Below, piece after piece: positions 1 through 11,862 of a DNA stretch of 64,000 bases. Every line of letters starts with the position of its first letter. Position 1 is the stretch's first letter. This DNA comes from Raphanus sativus (taxonomy: Eukaryota > Streptophyta > Magnoliopsida > Brassicales > Brassicaceae): the NCBI RefSeq assembly GCF_000801105.2, contig NC_079519.1:32587288-32651287 (forward strand), in the 5' to 3' direction. The translations under genes and the position numbers were made by a program. The notes beneath the pieces are model-generated. The model had not been told where the DNA came from. It saw nothing but the letters and a program-made list of their open reading frames with translations, and made no database searches.

Positions 1-1589
1 AGTGATATTCTTTTTACTCCTATTGAAATGCTAGATGAGTATCACAAACCCAACAAAGTTTATTTTCTATAGACTTTGATATTCTTTTCTATAGATTGCC
101 AATAGTTGATATTCCTTTCTATAGAATTTTCTTCACGTCGATAATATTTTCTCAAAAAGTATTATTTTGTTCAAAGATTCAGATTAAAGTTGATGACATA
201 TGCTTTATACTTTATATTAATTTATGCTTGCTTCTCTTTGCGAGTAGGTATAAGTGGTTGAGATTATCAGTATCACATCATATTTGCCTAAAACCTCTGC
301 TCTCTCTCAGACACTTTCTTGACATGCACACGCCTGCGTTAATACTTACTTGAAAGCTCTACCCAAATGAGGTGAAGATGAGAACATCACTTTCATGTTT
401 GTTACAAAACACCTTTGGTAGCATCATTGATCTTATCACCTTCCGAAAGCGTTTCAACTCAAAATTCTAGGTCAATTACAAATCAATATATATGTGTTTG
501 GACCAAAAGATATGCTCTGATTTTCGTAGCAATAAAATATATCATAACTAAAACCGGCCACGTAAAACCTGTTTGTATGTATTGATCAACGATGAGCTGG
601 TTGAGTATCTCCAACGTTAATTAGCTTGTATTTTGTAATATATATTAAGATCAATCTGCGGCAATCAAATCAATCTATTAGGATCAGATTGGCATTATTC
701 CATCATATGACATCTCTAATCACAATCATCAACCTCGTGAGTATAATTAATAACATATCGATAAATTTTTTCAACGGATGAATGGCCAACTAATTCAAAA
801 TTTCTAAATAACCAGTATTCCAGTCTCTAGAAAATCCAAGAATCAACTGATATATATGATCATGATCAGTATGTCAAATAATTTGTACAATTAACGAAGT
901 AATGTAATAATAAAATACTTATATTTGAATATGTTTTCACAGAATAACCATAACATGTTAATGTTATGTATATCATTTGTTATGGTTTAGTAATATTTCT
1001 AACACTTGTATCACATATAACAAAATCGTTTTCAATCATAAAAATGTAAGAACTTGATTAAAAGTTTAAAACCATTAAAAATATAAATTCGATCACATTT
1101 CAGAAATAATGAATAATTTGTTTATTTCAGCGCACGTAAATAGAGAATCACAACACAGCTAGACGCTGGTCTTGAAATCGCCGAGAAGAAAGACAAATGT
1201 CTTGGAAACATTAAAAGAACAGACTAAACCATGTCGTTACATACTTGTATGTTTGACCAAAGGCCATTAAAATGTGGAAACCTGTAAAATAGATAAATTA
1301 TTATTAGATAATTTATCAAGTAATTTGTATATAAGTTACAGAAGAACTTAAGAAGCATCAGCACTGGTGCGAGCTAATATCAGAGTTTTTTAGATAAAAT
1401 AATCATATAAATTAATATCACAATTAATCTTCTTTTTTTTGACAACATATCACAATTAAAACTAAAATTTCAAAAATTTAGATCAATGATTTAAATGACA
1501 CATGTTAAAACAAAACTCTTAGCTTTGTGTTGAGTGTTTTCAAACAACAACGCTTTTCTACTCCTCTCTCTTAATTTATATTTAATTAA
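1..1589. other. AT-rich intergenic DNA
   Basis: No gene is supported here. The only longer open frame, at 96-353, has no recognisable composition or motif and lies in AT-rich sequence. The stretch ends where a Helitron-type 5' terminus begins. Confidence 0.6.
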
Positions 1590-2226
1590 TCTATCTTATT
1601 AAAACAGAAACATTCTATTGGACCTAATATTTATTTTGTAAGTTTTTAAATTAAATACACCTTTATACTTTATAGTTAAACTTAAATTAAATCACAAATG
1701 TTCCTTTCTTTATACTATTATATTCAGGTTTCCAAACAATATACTTATTTTTTTATACTACTATCAATGTTTTCAAACAATATATTTTTATACTACTATC
1801 AATGTTTCCAAACAATACAATAATTAATATTACTTATTTTATATCTATCATTTTTTCTTTAAAATTTTGTAGAAACGTCGTAATTTCATAAATTGCAAAA
1901 TAATAAACTTTAAAATTTGGATTATAAGTTACAAATTATGAAACTATTACAATTTAAATCAAATTAAATTACATATCGGTCATCTATCAGTTCAATCGGT
2001 TAGTCTTGGGTTTTAGTAATTTTTTTAATATGAATATTTTAAAAACCTAAATTGAATTGTCATATCTCCGGGTTAACCGGTATAATCACAATTGGGTTGA
2101 ATTTAAAAATACTGATTTAAATGCAAAACTATTTTAATTACACTCTGTAAAAATTACCGAAATATTTATTAAGTTACTAGTGAAATTTTTCATCGTAAAA
2201 TATTTCGCGTTTGGGTCAAGATCTAG
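1590..2226 (+). mobile_element. Short non-autonomous Helitron-like element
   Basis: The element begins TCTATCTTATTAAAACAGAA immediately after a host A at 1589. It ends GGGTCAAGATCTAG at 2226, immediately before a host T at 2227. This matches the Helitron rule (5' TC, 3' CTRR, insertion between A and T without target duplication). The first 25 bases also occur at the 5' end of the element at 40210-41088 (minus strand). The 637-bp interior is AT-rich and has no coding capacity. The GC hairpin expected just before CTRR is degraded here, so it is probably an old copy. Confidence 0.6.
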
Positions 2227-2662
2227 TTTATTATTAATGCAAGAACATTTGTAAAATCACATCCAATGTAGATACTAAGTGATACGTAGTAGAACGGTCA
2301 AACCATTTGTAAGTACATCATTTTCTAAAAGTCCAAATTTCTATTAGTAACAATCCAAGCCAAATATACTAAAAATTGCAAATAATTGGCTTGTACCCAC
2401 CACTAGATTGCAATAGTTCTTAAAATAATCAAATCAATCGAAAGCTAAACCAAAGCATGGACACGCATGAATAAAAATGAAATAATAACAAACTCATCGG
2501 TTACATAACCCCAACAATATTGCATTTGTAACCAAACTCAAAAGCCCCCTAACTGTTAAAACAAAAATAACAACACTACCAAAATTCCAATTACACATCA
2601 CCATGGCATAACTATAAACCACCCCTTCTTCCTCTATGCTTTCAAAACTGAAAAACTTTTGA

Positions 2663-3944
2663 TTAAGAGAATCTACAGCAGAGAAGAATCTCTCTCCACC
2701 CTTTAAGTCTTCTCTTCTCAGCTTTAGCCATTCTTTCAGGACTACTGTTCCATTCTGACTGCAATCTGCAAAACAAAATCATCAAAATTCAGCATAAACT
2801 TTTACTCTTTCCAACTCTCACAAAGTGCTGATGAGATGAGCCAAAAGCCAAATACATTGGGAAAGCAAAGGATCTTCCACTCGTTGTGCTTCCATCAGAA
2901 CGGACAGAGAGGCGTCCAGAGACTACTACTGGTCCTGAGTATGATATATGACCTGATATTGAAACTGCTTCTGCTGCAGAGAAACTTGTCTCCCCAAATC
3001 CACTAGAGAAAAGTTTGTCGTCTAACAAGTCTGGTCTTTGCTTATCGGTTCCAGGCCTTTCAGGTTCTTGAGAGGCTGTAGTAGAAACAGAGGAAAGCTT
3101 CTCCTCTGCTTTTCTTGGTTCCTCTGTTTCCTCAAGCTCTGTTTCTAAGCTTCTTTGGTCATTATTCTCCTGCAGTCACACACATAATCAAGTTAAGACA
3201 CATTTGGATTGAAAAATTGAAACTTTACTTTGATATGTATATTACCTGAAGTTGAGATGAAGATTGTTCTTCACTTCTATGACTATTCTCGTTGTTGCTA
3301 AGAGGTCTTTGTTCATCTTCCCTTGCTAGAATACCTCCCTTGGCTTCTCTTGTCACAATCAAATGCTCTTGAGTGCAACTGCTAGAACTTTCAGCATCAG
3401 CAAAACCTTCACTTGAAGACTCTTCCACATCTTGGTTTGTCTTAGGAACTTTACAAAGCTCAGACCCATCAAGCTTACCGTTTCTGTCTTCAGGGGACTT
3501 GGTTTCCACCAAATCCTCTGAGTTACACCTCACAGAATCTTTCTCATGGACCGGCACACCTTCATCAACACATATATCCTTCACGACATGGTAAGTACTC
3601 TCCTTGTAACGAACTACAATCTCAGGCAAGTCACAGGCCGTAACGTTCTTGTCCATATAAAACAAACCACCGTTAGCAGACGTATCATGACTTTTACCTC
3701 GTATCATCATCTTTCCAGAATCTCCACAAGAATGGTGTTTCAAAGCTCTTTTGTTTCCATCATTCTCTTTATCACATTCGTCACCGCTTCTTGTATCATA
3801 AAACAACTCACACACACTGTTCTTGTTCTTTACATCTTCCCTAATCTCTTCAGGGCATTTATGAGGCTTAGACTCCTCTTGGAAACTCTCTACTGAAATT
3901 CCAACAACGTGATCATTATCTGAATTTTGAATTTTACAAAACAT
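2663..3944 (-). CDS. gar2-related protein (AT2G03810-like)
   Basis: Three coding exons are joined on the minus strand: 3246-3944, 2856-3169 and 2663-2765. All introns are GT-AG, and the frame stays open for 371 residues. The product is hydrophilic, with many Ser, Glu, Lys and Asp residues and a serine-rich stretch near residues 185-195. The C-terminal third is the best conserved part: it runs through SGPVVVSGRLSVRSDG and then LQSEWNSSPERMAKAEKRR to a basic end. Arabidopsis annotates this family as 18S pre-ribosomal assembly protein gar2-related, but no RRM or RGG domain is visible here, so I would not infer an rRNA role from the name. The ATG at 3944 is the first in the open frame. A long leader with introns probably lies upstream to about 5880. 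Confidence 0.8.
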
Positions 3945-5880
3945 CTTAAGGATTACAATGCAGAAAGACTTTCTTTTTACCTGCTATCATCGTTTGAGAG
4001 AGATATTATTCAATACACCAGAGCGATATCTTCAAGCACCAAAACCAATCTACACCAACAACAATGAAGTTGCAAAGAGAAGACAAAAAGTATAAGGAAA
4101 CTTGGTTCTAGAGGATGGAATAAATGAAATTTAAAAATAATCTATCAATATGCATATGACTTATAGATACAAGAGTTGCTCAATGAAGCAATGGGACAGG
4201 AAGATTGTGACAGAAACCAAAACCAAGATTTAAGGAACAAATATTCCAAAGATACAGAACATAAACATGGTCAGTCACACTCACACATGTGAATGGTTCT
4301 TTCTTTCTCTTTTTCTCCCTCAAGTCCAAAAACATATAGTAATCATGAAGTCTAAGACAGATAATGAAACAGCAAAAAGTTGCAATCAATCACTCTACCT
4401 GACCACTTTCTAACCTTTTGATGATGAGTACTGTAGAGAAAAAGACATTTAGATGTGATGCCATGATAATAAGTTAAGAAAGCATCAAAACTAAAGTTAA
4501 TCTGGATTACTTGTAACTACTGTAATAAGATTTCCTCAGTAGGTGTTACATAAGTGTTGCAACGAAAAAAAAAAGTGTTGCAACGAAACTTTTGCACTGT
4601 CATAGAAACAAAAAGGATAAAGTTTTGAACTTTTTTAAGCCCTTTCTCAAAAAAAAAAAAAGTTTTGAACTTTTTTTTTTGCAAAGACTACACAAGCTTT
4701 TGGTCAAAGAAAAACATTGGAATAAACAACAATAAACAATTAGAATATGTGCTGACAGAAATAAAAACAATTGGAATATGCAGGACTGAAGAATCTATAA
4801 AACTGAAAATCCCAGAAAAGCAATTGGATCTAACTGTAAGAAAATACCGTAACAAAACCAAAAACTAGTGGAATTTAAACAGATCTAATAACTAGAATCC
4901 AAATGAAAAACCTGAACATGAATCAAAGATCACGACTTTTTCAAGAGGAATCTTCCACACAAAAGTGGAGCGCAAAGCAAAAACTATAAAACCAAAAAAA
5001 AAAAAAACTTACTTGATCACAGCAGATACAGAGAGACTCACTCAACCTTCTTCCTCCACAAACTTTAATCTAAAATCAACCATTAAACATAAATCAATTA
5101 CAAACAATAGATTGAAGAAGAGAATCTCAGAACCCTCTGGAGAAGGAAAGCCAGATACTTTCTGGTGGTTAATTTGTTTTCAAAAAAAAAAAATCTTGAA
5201 AAACACGTAAAAGGAAGTTAAAAGGTCAAATCAAATATCACAATCTCTGCATTTAATATGAGAACAGAGAGAGATAAGAGATACCAAAAGAGTAGAAGAG
5301 AAACAATCTCTCTTTCTTCTTTATTGCCCCTTTGGTTTTGCATTAATTTACAAACCAAACCCGTTAAGAATAAAAATTCTCATCCATTCAAAACAGCATT
5401 TAATGCCACCACTTATTAGAAATGATAAAATGGGTTTTTATTTTTGGTGTGGATTAAGCAAAAACAGAGTATTTTTCTCTGCTAAACTAATTCACTTTCC
5501 CGGGAAAAAGGTAAACACTTTCTTGAATCATTCAAAGATCTTAAACAGTTTCCGAGAAATGATTGGAAGTAGGAATTTAAGCAAGACCTAAAGAAGGGAA
5601 AATGCACTTACCGATACTCTCTAGTATCTTCACTTTCGTCGGAAAAACTGAAAACTTTCTCTGAAATTCGGAAAATCATGAGATCATGAGCGAATTGTAG
5701 TTTACGAGTGTGTTGGACTAAACTGGAAAGATTGAAACTTTTTTTTTGCTCGGAGAAAGTTGAAAAAGATCGAGTTTTGTTGTATTTTCCCAGGAAGTTG
5801 AACAGCCGGTTCTGACGGGAGAGAAAGACGACAGCTTTGTAGAAATCGGATCTATGAAACGGCGGTGCCCCCGAGAGAGT
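3945..5880 (-). promoter_or_regulatory. Probable 5' leader (with intron) and promoter of the gar2-related gene
   Basis: On the minus strand a consensus donor GTAAGTGC lies at 5604-5611, downstream of a more GC-rich block at about 5612-5880. This suggests a non-coding first exon followed by a long leader intron. Other AG/GT-like sites occur near 3990. No open frame in this 1.9 kb has coding character. CT-rich tracts near 5280-5320 are typical of plant core promoters or leaders. The assignment rests on splice motifs only. Confidence 0.4.
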
Positions 5881-7870
5881 ATTTGACTTCTTATTTTTGG
5901 GGAATCAGATTATTAAAAAGAAAACATAATTTTGGGGATTTGTAAAGAAAAAAATGTCAACTATCTTCAAGTTTTGTCCTAATGTAAATGGTTGTCTGAT
6001 TTTTCTTTTGTAGTGACAATTAGTTAATTTTACTTTATTCTTGTTAATTGCTCATTACCTTAACTTTAATGATTTAGTTATGTATTTAGTGGCTCATAGA
6101 GTATCCGTGAAAATGATATAGACGTGAGTTCTAAGTTACCCCCAGCCTTTGGTTTCGTATAATATTCTTCCACATGTTTCTTATGATTTCGTATAACAAG
6201 AAACAATATAAAAAACCACACTGGCAGCTAGAAGTGATCAAAATATCCGTAAAATTTGATTTGGTTTGTTACGTCTCTTAATTCAAATAAAAAAATTTGG
6301 ATATATATATGAATAATTTTACGAAAAAAAACAAATATTAAAATACAAAATCTGTAAAAACGAACTAAATCACAAATACTAATATTTTTAGTTACGGATA
6401 TCCAATCGGATTTATTATATGTATATATGCATATATTTAAAAATTATATATAAGTTATATAAATATTATATTTTATATAAGTTTTACTAATTTTATTAAG
6501 TTATTTAATATAATTTTAAAAGGTAAATAATTTTTTTTTGTAATTAAATATTACTATTTTATTATTTTATTATTTTTTATTTATTTTACTGATTGAATCA
6601 GATATCTAGTAAAAACCCTAAAAAAATGGATTTGGAACACCGAATATTTGGATAGCAACAAATCGAATAATTGAGTATTCGGGAAAACAAATCGAAGAAT
6701 ACTTCCAAAAATCTGGATATCTGATTTGTGTCCTTATCTAGTGGCAGTTTATTTTTAAAAATTTTAAATGAAAATTAAACAGGAAGCTTGTAGTAAATTA
6801 ACGGTACGTCACGTTACACCCGATAAACCAACTCGTAATTTTGAACATATTGTTTAGAGATCGGAGAAAATTAAAGGATGATTATCGAAGGTAAACACCC
6901 ACGCATTAAGTGATACGTGTGCACCGAATATCATATGTGCACCGCTGTGAAACCAAAGAAGTGGATGAATGAGAGAGAAAGTCTTCGTTGCTATGTTATG
7001 TCGAGTAGAAAAAGTCGAAACAGGAAAGGAAAAAGGACGAAGCTGCGTTCGTGGTGGTGTTTTTGTATTAGTATGGTCCAGCTATTGAGTACTACTGTAC
7101 GATATCAGCGCGCGTCTGCTTGTGACAGCGCTTTACTTACTGAGTTACTGGTCCTCCTTCATCGACGGGGCTATGTTTGGTCAGAGGCCTACGTTTTTCA
7201 TCTCCAGTTAATGTTAGCCTTTTAAGTTGGTATCAGTTCTTAGTATAAATTTTAAGTATTCAACCTGTATGTATTTTTTTTGACAAGCAACTATGTAACT
7301 AGCTAGGTATAATAGCTATGTATTATGTTATGTTTACAGTTAAATATTTCCTGCTTGTATGATTGTTTAGTAGTGTTTTTATTGGTTCAATGGTTGATTT
7401 CTTCTAAAACATTCATGACCAATAACGAATCTTTTATTTAAAGAACTTTATATTTTTTTTATATTAGATATAGTGGGATTAATATACTCAAGATTTATCA
7501 ATTATGAATAAGTAACATATGTAGTGGGACAATAGACCAGAACTTAACTTTCAAATATATTTAAGATGTGTCATACGACTAGCCTTCTTGAGGTATACAG
7601 ATCCACTACTGCATATGACACGATATTGTGGTGTTAGAAATGTAGAAGAACGAAAAAAATCTCAATGTTAACAGATGAATGTTAGATAAGAACAACCTTA
7701 GCTACTCCATTAGGGGTTTTAAATCAAGTTTCTCACTTAAAAAGAAAATATGAATAAAAATTAAACAGGAAAAGCACATGGAACTCTCTTCTCTGCACAG
7801 AATCTGCCAGAACTTACTAACATTCTAAATTGTATATAAATATTGTTTTATTATTAGTCAAATCTCCAAA
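5881..7870. other. Intergenic DNA with a degenerate repeat
   Basis: About 6230-6740 is a degenerate AT-rich repeat containing phrases such as aaatatccg, ggatatccaa and gagtattcggg. Similar wording recurs near 29360-29930 and 49040-49230. An open frame at 6917-7225 starts at GTG and resembles nothing I know, so I do not call it a gene. Confidence 0.4.
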
Positions 7871-8519
7871 TTAGAACATCTCCAATAAAAATATCTCAAC
7901 ATAATTCTAAAATTAATGTATATCTACATATATGTGTATATATCTAGATACTTTCAGTTGGATTTTTCATAAAATTTAGATATTTTTAATAAAATAATAA
8001 ATTATATATATATATCTATATATATATATATGTGTATTTTTAGAACTTCATGTAGAGAAACTTCTATTAAAATTACTCTTATCCGTTAGAACTTCACAAG
8101 AATTCTCAAACATATAAATATGAATATTATAATATAATATGTATGTAATTACATTACAATCAGAAAAAAAAGAAAGCAACCTCTCAGTGAATGAATTATC
8201 AATTGGGTTTTTTTATGAAATTCTCTAAAATTTTCTTTTAAAAACTTCATCTCATATTTTTTTGTACTTTTCTAATTCCTTTTTTATTAACATGGATTTA
8301 TCCCAAACTTATAGAATAATCCAGAATAATCCCTAAAATGGTGCAGTTTATAGATACATTTGAATATTTAAACGTTGGGAAAACATGTTATGTTCATGTG
8401 GTCACGAAGTAAAATATAACTGAATTCGCCTCCCACTAGATAACTATTTTGTGGTTGAACTTTTTTTTTTCTTTTTTTTTGTAATACTTTTAAAAATTTC
8501 TTCATTGGAGTTGTTCTAA
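7871..8519. mobile_element. Probable MITE with imperfect terminal inverted repeats
   Basis: The left end TTAGAACATCTCCAATAAAA and the reverse complement of the right end (TTAGAACAACTCCAATGAAG) agree at most positions, giving a roughly 20-bp terminal inverted repeat around 650 bp of non-coding AT-rich DNA. The phrase 'agagcatctccaa' is a common end of plant MITEs. A second end of this type, ggagatgctctta, occurs at 8667-8679, so two copies may be nested. The superfamily is not determined. Confidence 0.4.
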
Positions 8520-8732
8520 GTATCCATAACATATCTAGTAGAAATAATCAAGTAAATCTTAGATATTTTCCGTAAAATTTAGAACTCCACAATTATATAC
8601 ATATATATAATATTATATACATATATACATTTATGTATTTTAGAACTCCAAAACTAAAATCTCCGTCGGAGATGCTCTTAACCCCATGTCTTAAGATCAG
8701 TTTTTTTCTTGATCAAAAAAAAAATTCAGTTA

Positions 8733-9231
8733 CAACGCCGACTATACCTCCGACTATCCAGAACCCCAACCTCCATCCGCTCACAATCCGATGCAACACA
8801 GATGCTGCTTGGAAAGGGGAAGAGGCAGGTATGGCCTGGATCTTCATTGACAACGAAGGAGTGGAGCTGCATCTAGGCTCTCAATACAGAGATCGGATTT
8901 CGTCGGTTTGCATGGCGGAAGTTTTGGCCATCAGAAGTGCTCTGCTTCACGCAATCGATCTCAAAATCAACCATATCTGGCTACTGTCAGACTCGCAAGT
9001 GCTCATCAGAGCAATTTCATCGGGAAAGCATTCGGTTGAACTCTACGGCGTTCTCTCAAACATTTTTTCGATCACCTCTTCCTCTTTTTCTTCTGTTACG
9101 TTTTCTTTCATCAAAAGGGATTTCAATGGGCCAGTGGACTTACATGCCAAGACTTACTTGCATTTTGGCCCAAGCCCATGTAACCCCTAAACTATTATGA
9201 AATGAAAATTTTAAGGTTGCCCAAAAAAAAA
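8733..9231 (+). mobile_element. 5'-truncated LINE copy carrying an RNase H domain
   Basis: The open frame from about 8770 to 9190 encodes an RNase H-like domain of the plant non-LTR/RVT_3 type. Visible landmarks are CNTDAAWKGEEAGMAWIF (first catalytic Asp), MAEVLAIRSALLHA (Glu) and LLSDSQVLIRAI (second Asp). The stop is followed by about 30 bases and a poly-A run at 9223-9231. The sequence before the coding part (poly-A then TCAGTTA at 8726-8732) is repeated after the tail (TCAGTTA at 9232-9238), which is consistent with a short target-site duplication. It is a dead 3' fragment, since reverse transcriptase and endonuclease are absent. Confidence 0.65.
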
Positions 9232-9591
9232 TCAGTTATTCTACCTTGTTAGGTGTACAGTGTGAATGCTTGTTGTTCATCACACAACAAAAAATATATT
9301 ATCCACTCGAATGGAAGTCGGAATGATTTTGAAGATTACTAAAATATATTATATGATAATACAAAATTAATAGATGCATGCATGTTAGATTATACTTGTT
9401 TAGCAAAAAGTTAGATTATATGTCATCTATTCTACAAAATGCGCGAGGTCACGTTGTTTACAATTTCCCTGATTCTACGTGATTTAGCTTTAAAAAAAAA
9501 CTATAACTCTTGAATAGATGATAGGATCGTCTTATAAATTCATACACAAACACAAGCAGTTCAGAATATATAATCACGAGAAAACTATATG

Positions 9592-9776
9592 ATAACATAA
9601 CATTAGTTTTTTAGCAAAAAAAAAAAAATAGCAAACAAAAAAAAACATAACATTAGTTTTTTATGGTTTCAAAAAAAAAACATAACATTAGTTTTTTAAA
9701 GCAAAGAAAAACATAACATTATATTTCTTCAAAAGAAAAAACATAACATTATTTTTCCACAAGAAAAAAACACAGC
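9592..9776. repeat. Minisatellite of acataacatta...caaaaaa units
   Basis: About five imperfect tandem copies of a 30-45 bp unit are present. Each contains acataacatta followed by T-rich and then A-rich stretches. Unit length varies mainly through the A tracts. There is no coding content. Confidence 0.7.
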
Positions 9777-10087
9777 AACATAGGGTCTTTCCTTTGTCTG
9801 ATGGATGATCAAATGACCAAACAGCGAAAATGACCAGCAACATAGTTTAAATGTGGATGATCAAATGATATGATTATTAATAGCCTAAAACTTCATCTTT
9901 ATCTTCACTTTAAAGTTCGTCGATGCCAACATAATCAAGTACACACTTCACGACTAACTCTATTCATAGAAATAGCTTAACAGTGTGAAAAAAATCTATA
10001 AATCATATCAGTTGATCCTGCCAATTAAAAAACCAACAGCAGATTGACAAAAACAAAAAAAAAAACAATAGCAGTCAAAAACTTAAT

Positions 10088-10160
10088 TGGTGCTGCCCAG
10101 GATCGAACTGGAGACCTTTTGCGTGTAAGGCAAACGTGATAACCACTACACCACAGCACC
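10088..10160 (-). tRNA. tRNA-Val (anticodon UAC)
   Basis: The reverse strand folds as a 73-nt cloverleaf. The acceptor arm GGTGCTG pairs with CAGCACC, and the discriminator is A. The D arm has TGTAGTGG (box A region), the anticodon stem TTTGC/GCAAA encloses the loop CTTACAC with anticodon TAC, and the T arm has GTTCGATCC (box B). There is no intron and CCA is not encoded, as usual in plants. It lies about 100 bp upstream of the translin-family gene on the opposite strand. Confidence 0.93.
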
Positions 10161-10258
10161 TGATGTCTTTTCTAACTCAGTTACTACTATAAATACAGTT
10201 TCAAGAATCTCGAATAACACTTAGGGACTTGAAGCGAGGAGACAGCAAGACACAACAG

Positions 10259-11862
10259 ATGTTGAACTGCTCGTCGGCGTTCCAAAGAGTAGCAGCCTCC
10301 TTAATAATGTTCATGGCTCCCAAGCTAAAACCTCAGCGACTACTCCATCAAAGTATTGTCGAGAGTGGTGGTGGTGAGCAAGTGGTTAAGAAAGCTAGGA
10401 CGATGACTACCCAATCCTCAATGAGAGATGCTTTCTCTGCATACGCTGATTATCTCAACAACTTCGTGAGTTCTCTCTTCTCTTCCCTTTAGACAAAAAA
10501 AGCTCGATTCTTTCTGGGTTTTTTTGTTCCCCTTTAAGAAAAGGTCGAACCTTTGCGTCTAGGGATTGATTCATATAAGTTGAGATGAATGAGATAGAAG
10601 ACTAAAGGAGTGACCTTTCGATATGGAAACTTCAGTTCTTCTGCAGAGAGTGGGGGTTGAGTTATATAGGTAGAGAGATGTGTTAGATAGAAGACTAAAG
10701 GAGTGACCTTTCAATATTGAAACTTTTGATTCTTCTCCTGCTGAGAGTAGGGTTGAGTGATATAGGTAGAGATGGATGAGTTTGGAGACTAAAGGAACGA
10801 TCTTTCAATATGGAATCTCTCACAATGTTCTCTCTATTTTGTAGAATGAGAAACGAGAGAGAGTGGTGAAGGCAAGTCGTGACATCACTATGAACAGTAA
10901 AAAAGTCATCTTTCAGGTTCACAGGTAAAAACAAACATTAAACTCTTATTGCGCTCTGTTTTTGTTTTGGGCTTTTGATGTTTTTTTTTTGATGGGGGCA
11001 GGCTCAGTAAAGACAACAAAGAGGAGGTTCTGGAGAAAGCAGGGAAAGATTTAGAAGCAGTGAGGGAACAACACTTTGCCCGGCTGATGAAAGAGCTTCA
11101 AGGCACTGATTTTTGGAAGCTCCGCCGAGCTTATTCCCCAGGGGTCTGTCTGTGAGAGAGTATCATTCATCCTATATAAACCATTTTTGGGTGGAACTGA
11201 TACATGTTTTTTGTGTTTTAACTTACAGGTGCAGGAGTATGTTGAAGCTGCAACGTTTTACAAGTTCTGTGTGTCAGGAACACTCTCTACTCTCGATGAG
11301 ATTAACGCCACGCTTTTACCTCTTAGTGACCCTTCTTTAGAGCCGCTGCAGATCAACATCCTTGACTATATTCTCGGGGTATTGTAGAGACTCTCTTTGA
11401 TTTATGTTTTAACTACTGTTTTAAAAAGGTTCTCAGTTTATGTTTTGCTTTACTTGTGCCAAGCTTGCGGATTTGACTGGAGAGCTAATGAGGATGGCGA
11501 TTGGTCGGATATCAGATGGTGAAGTCGAGTTCGCGCAGAGGATTTGTCAGTTTGTCAGACAGATTCATAGGGAGCTGTTGCTGGTCGTGCCGCAGATGGA
11601 TGACAGTTACGACATGAAGTCAAAGATGGAAGTGATGCTTCAAAGTGTGATCAAAATAGAGAATGGTACGTGTTATCTTAAGCAGCTATAGTTTCTGGCT
11701 TTATGTCGTTATATTGTAATTCTTTTTGTTTGTTTGTTTGTTTGTTTGTTTGTTTGTTTATTAGCTTGCTTTAGCGTTCACGTGAGAGGATCAGAGTATA
11801 TTCCGCTGCTTGGAGATGATGCACCAACGTCATTCCTATTGGGAGGTGCTGATGTTGAATGA
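10259..11862 (+). CDS. Translin-family protein, TRAX-like (AT2G03780-like)
   Basis: Six exons are joined: 10259-10465, 10845-10924, 11002-11143, 11229-11378, 11464-11665 and 11765-11862. Every junction is GT-AG and in frame, giving 292 residues. The translin fold is recognisable from about residue 60 to the end. Landmarks are SAYADYLNNFNEKRERVV and RAYSPG|VQEYVEAATFYKFC, which is typical of translin-associated factor X. Further on are IGRISDGEVEFAQRICQFVR and MKSKMEVMLQSVIKIENACF. Family members bind single-stranded RNA or DNA, and with translin form the C3PO nuclease, in which TRAX supplies the catalytic acidic residues. A possible ATG-less extension upstream starts at TTG, so I use the ATG at 10259. 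The N-terminal 55 residues are basic and may be a targeting or disordered tail. Confidence 0.9.
10571..10815 (+). repeat. Intronic tandem repeat, about 94-bp unit
   Basis: Within the first intron of the TRAX-like gene, a unit containing gaagactaaaggagtgacct, then a purine-rich block, then gggttgag and atataggtagaga is repeated about 2.6 times. Copies begin near 10571, 10662 and 10758, with the third truncated. Copies differ at scattered positions, so the duplication is not recent. Confidence 0.75.
11725..11760 (+). repeat. (TTTG)n microsatellite in an intron
   Basis: Roughly eight to nine TTTG repeats lie in the last intron of the TRAX-like gene, a few bases upstream of its acceptor. They may serve as the polypyrimidine region. 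Confidence 0.85.

Noticed and set aside
6917..7225. 102-codon open frame
   Set aside because: It begins at GTG, has unremarkable composition with no domain, and no splice partners or conserved motif are visible. It sits in a repeat-rich spacer.
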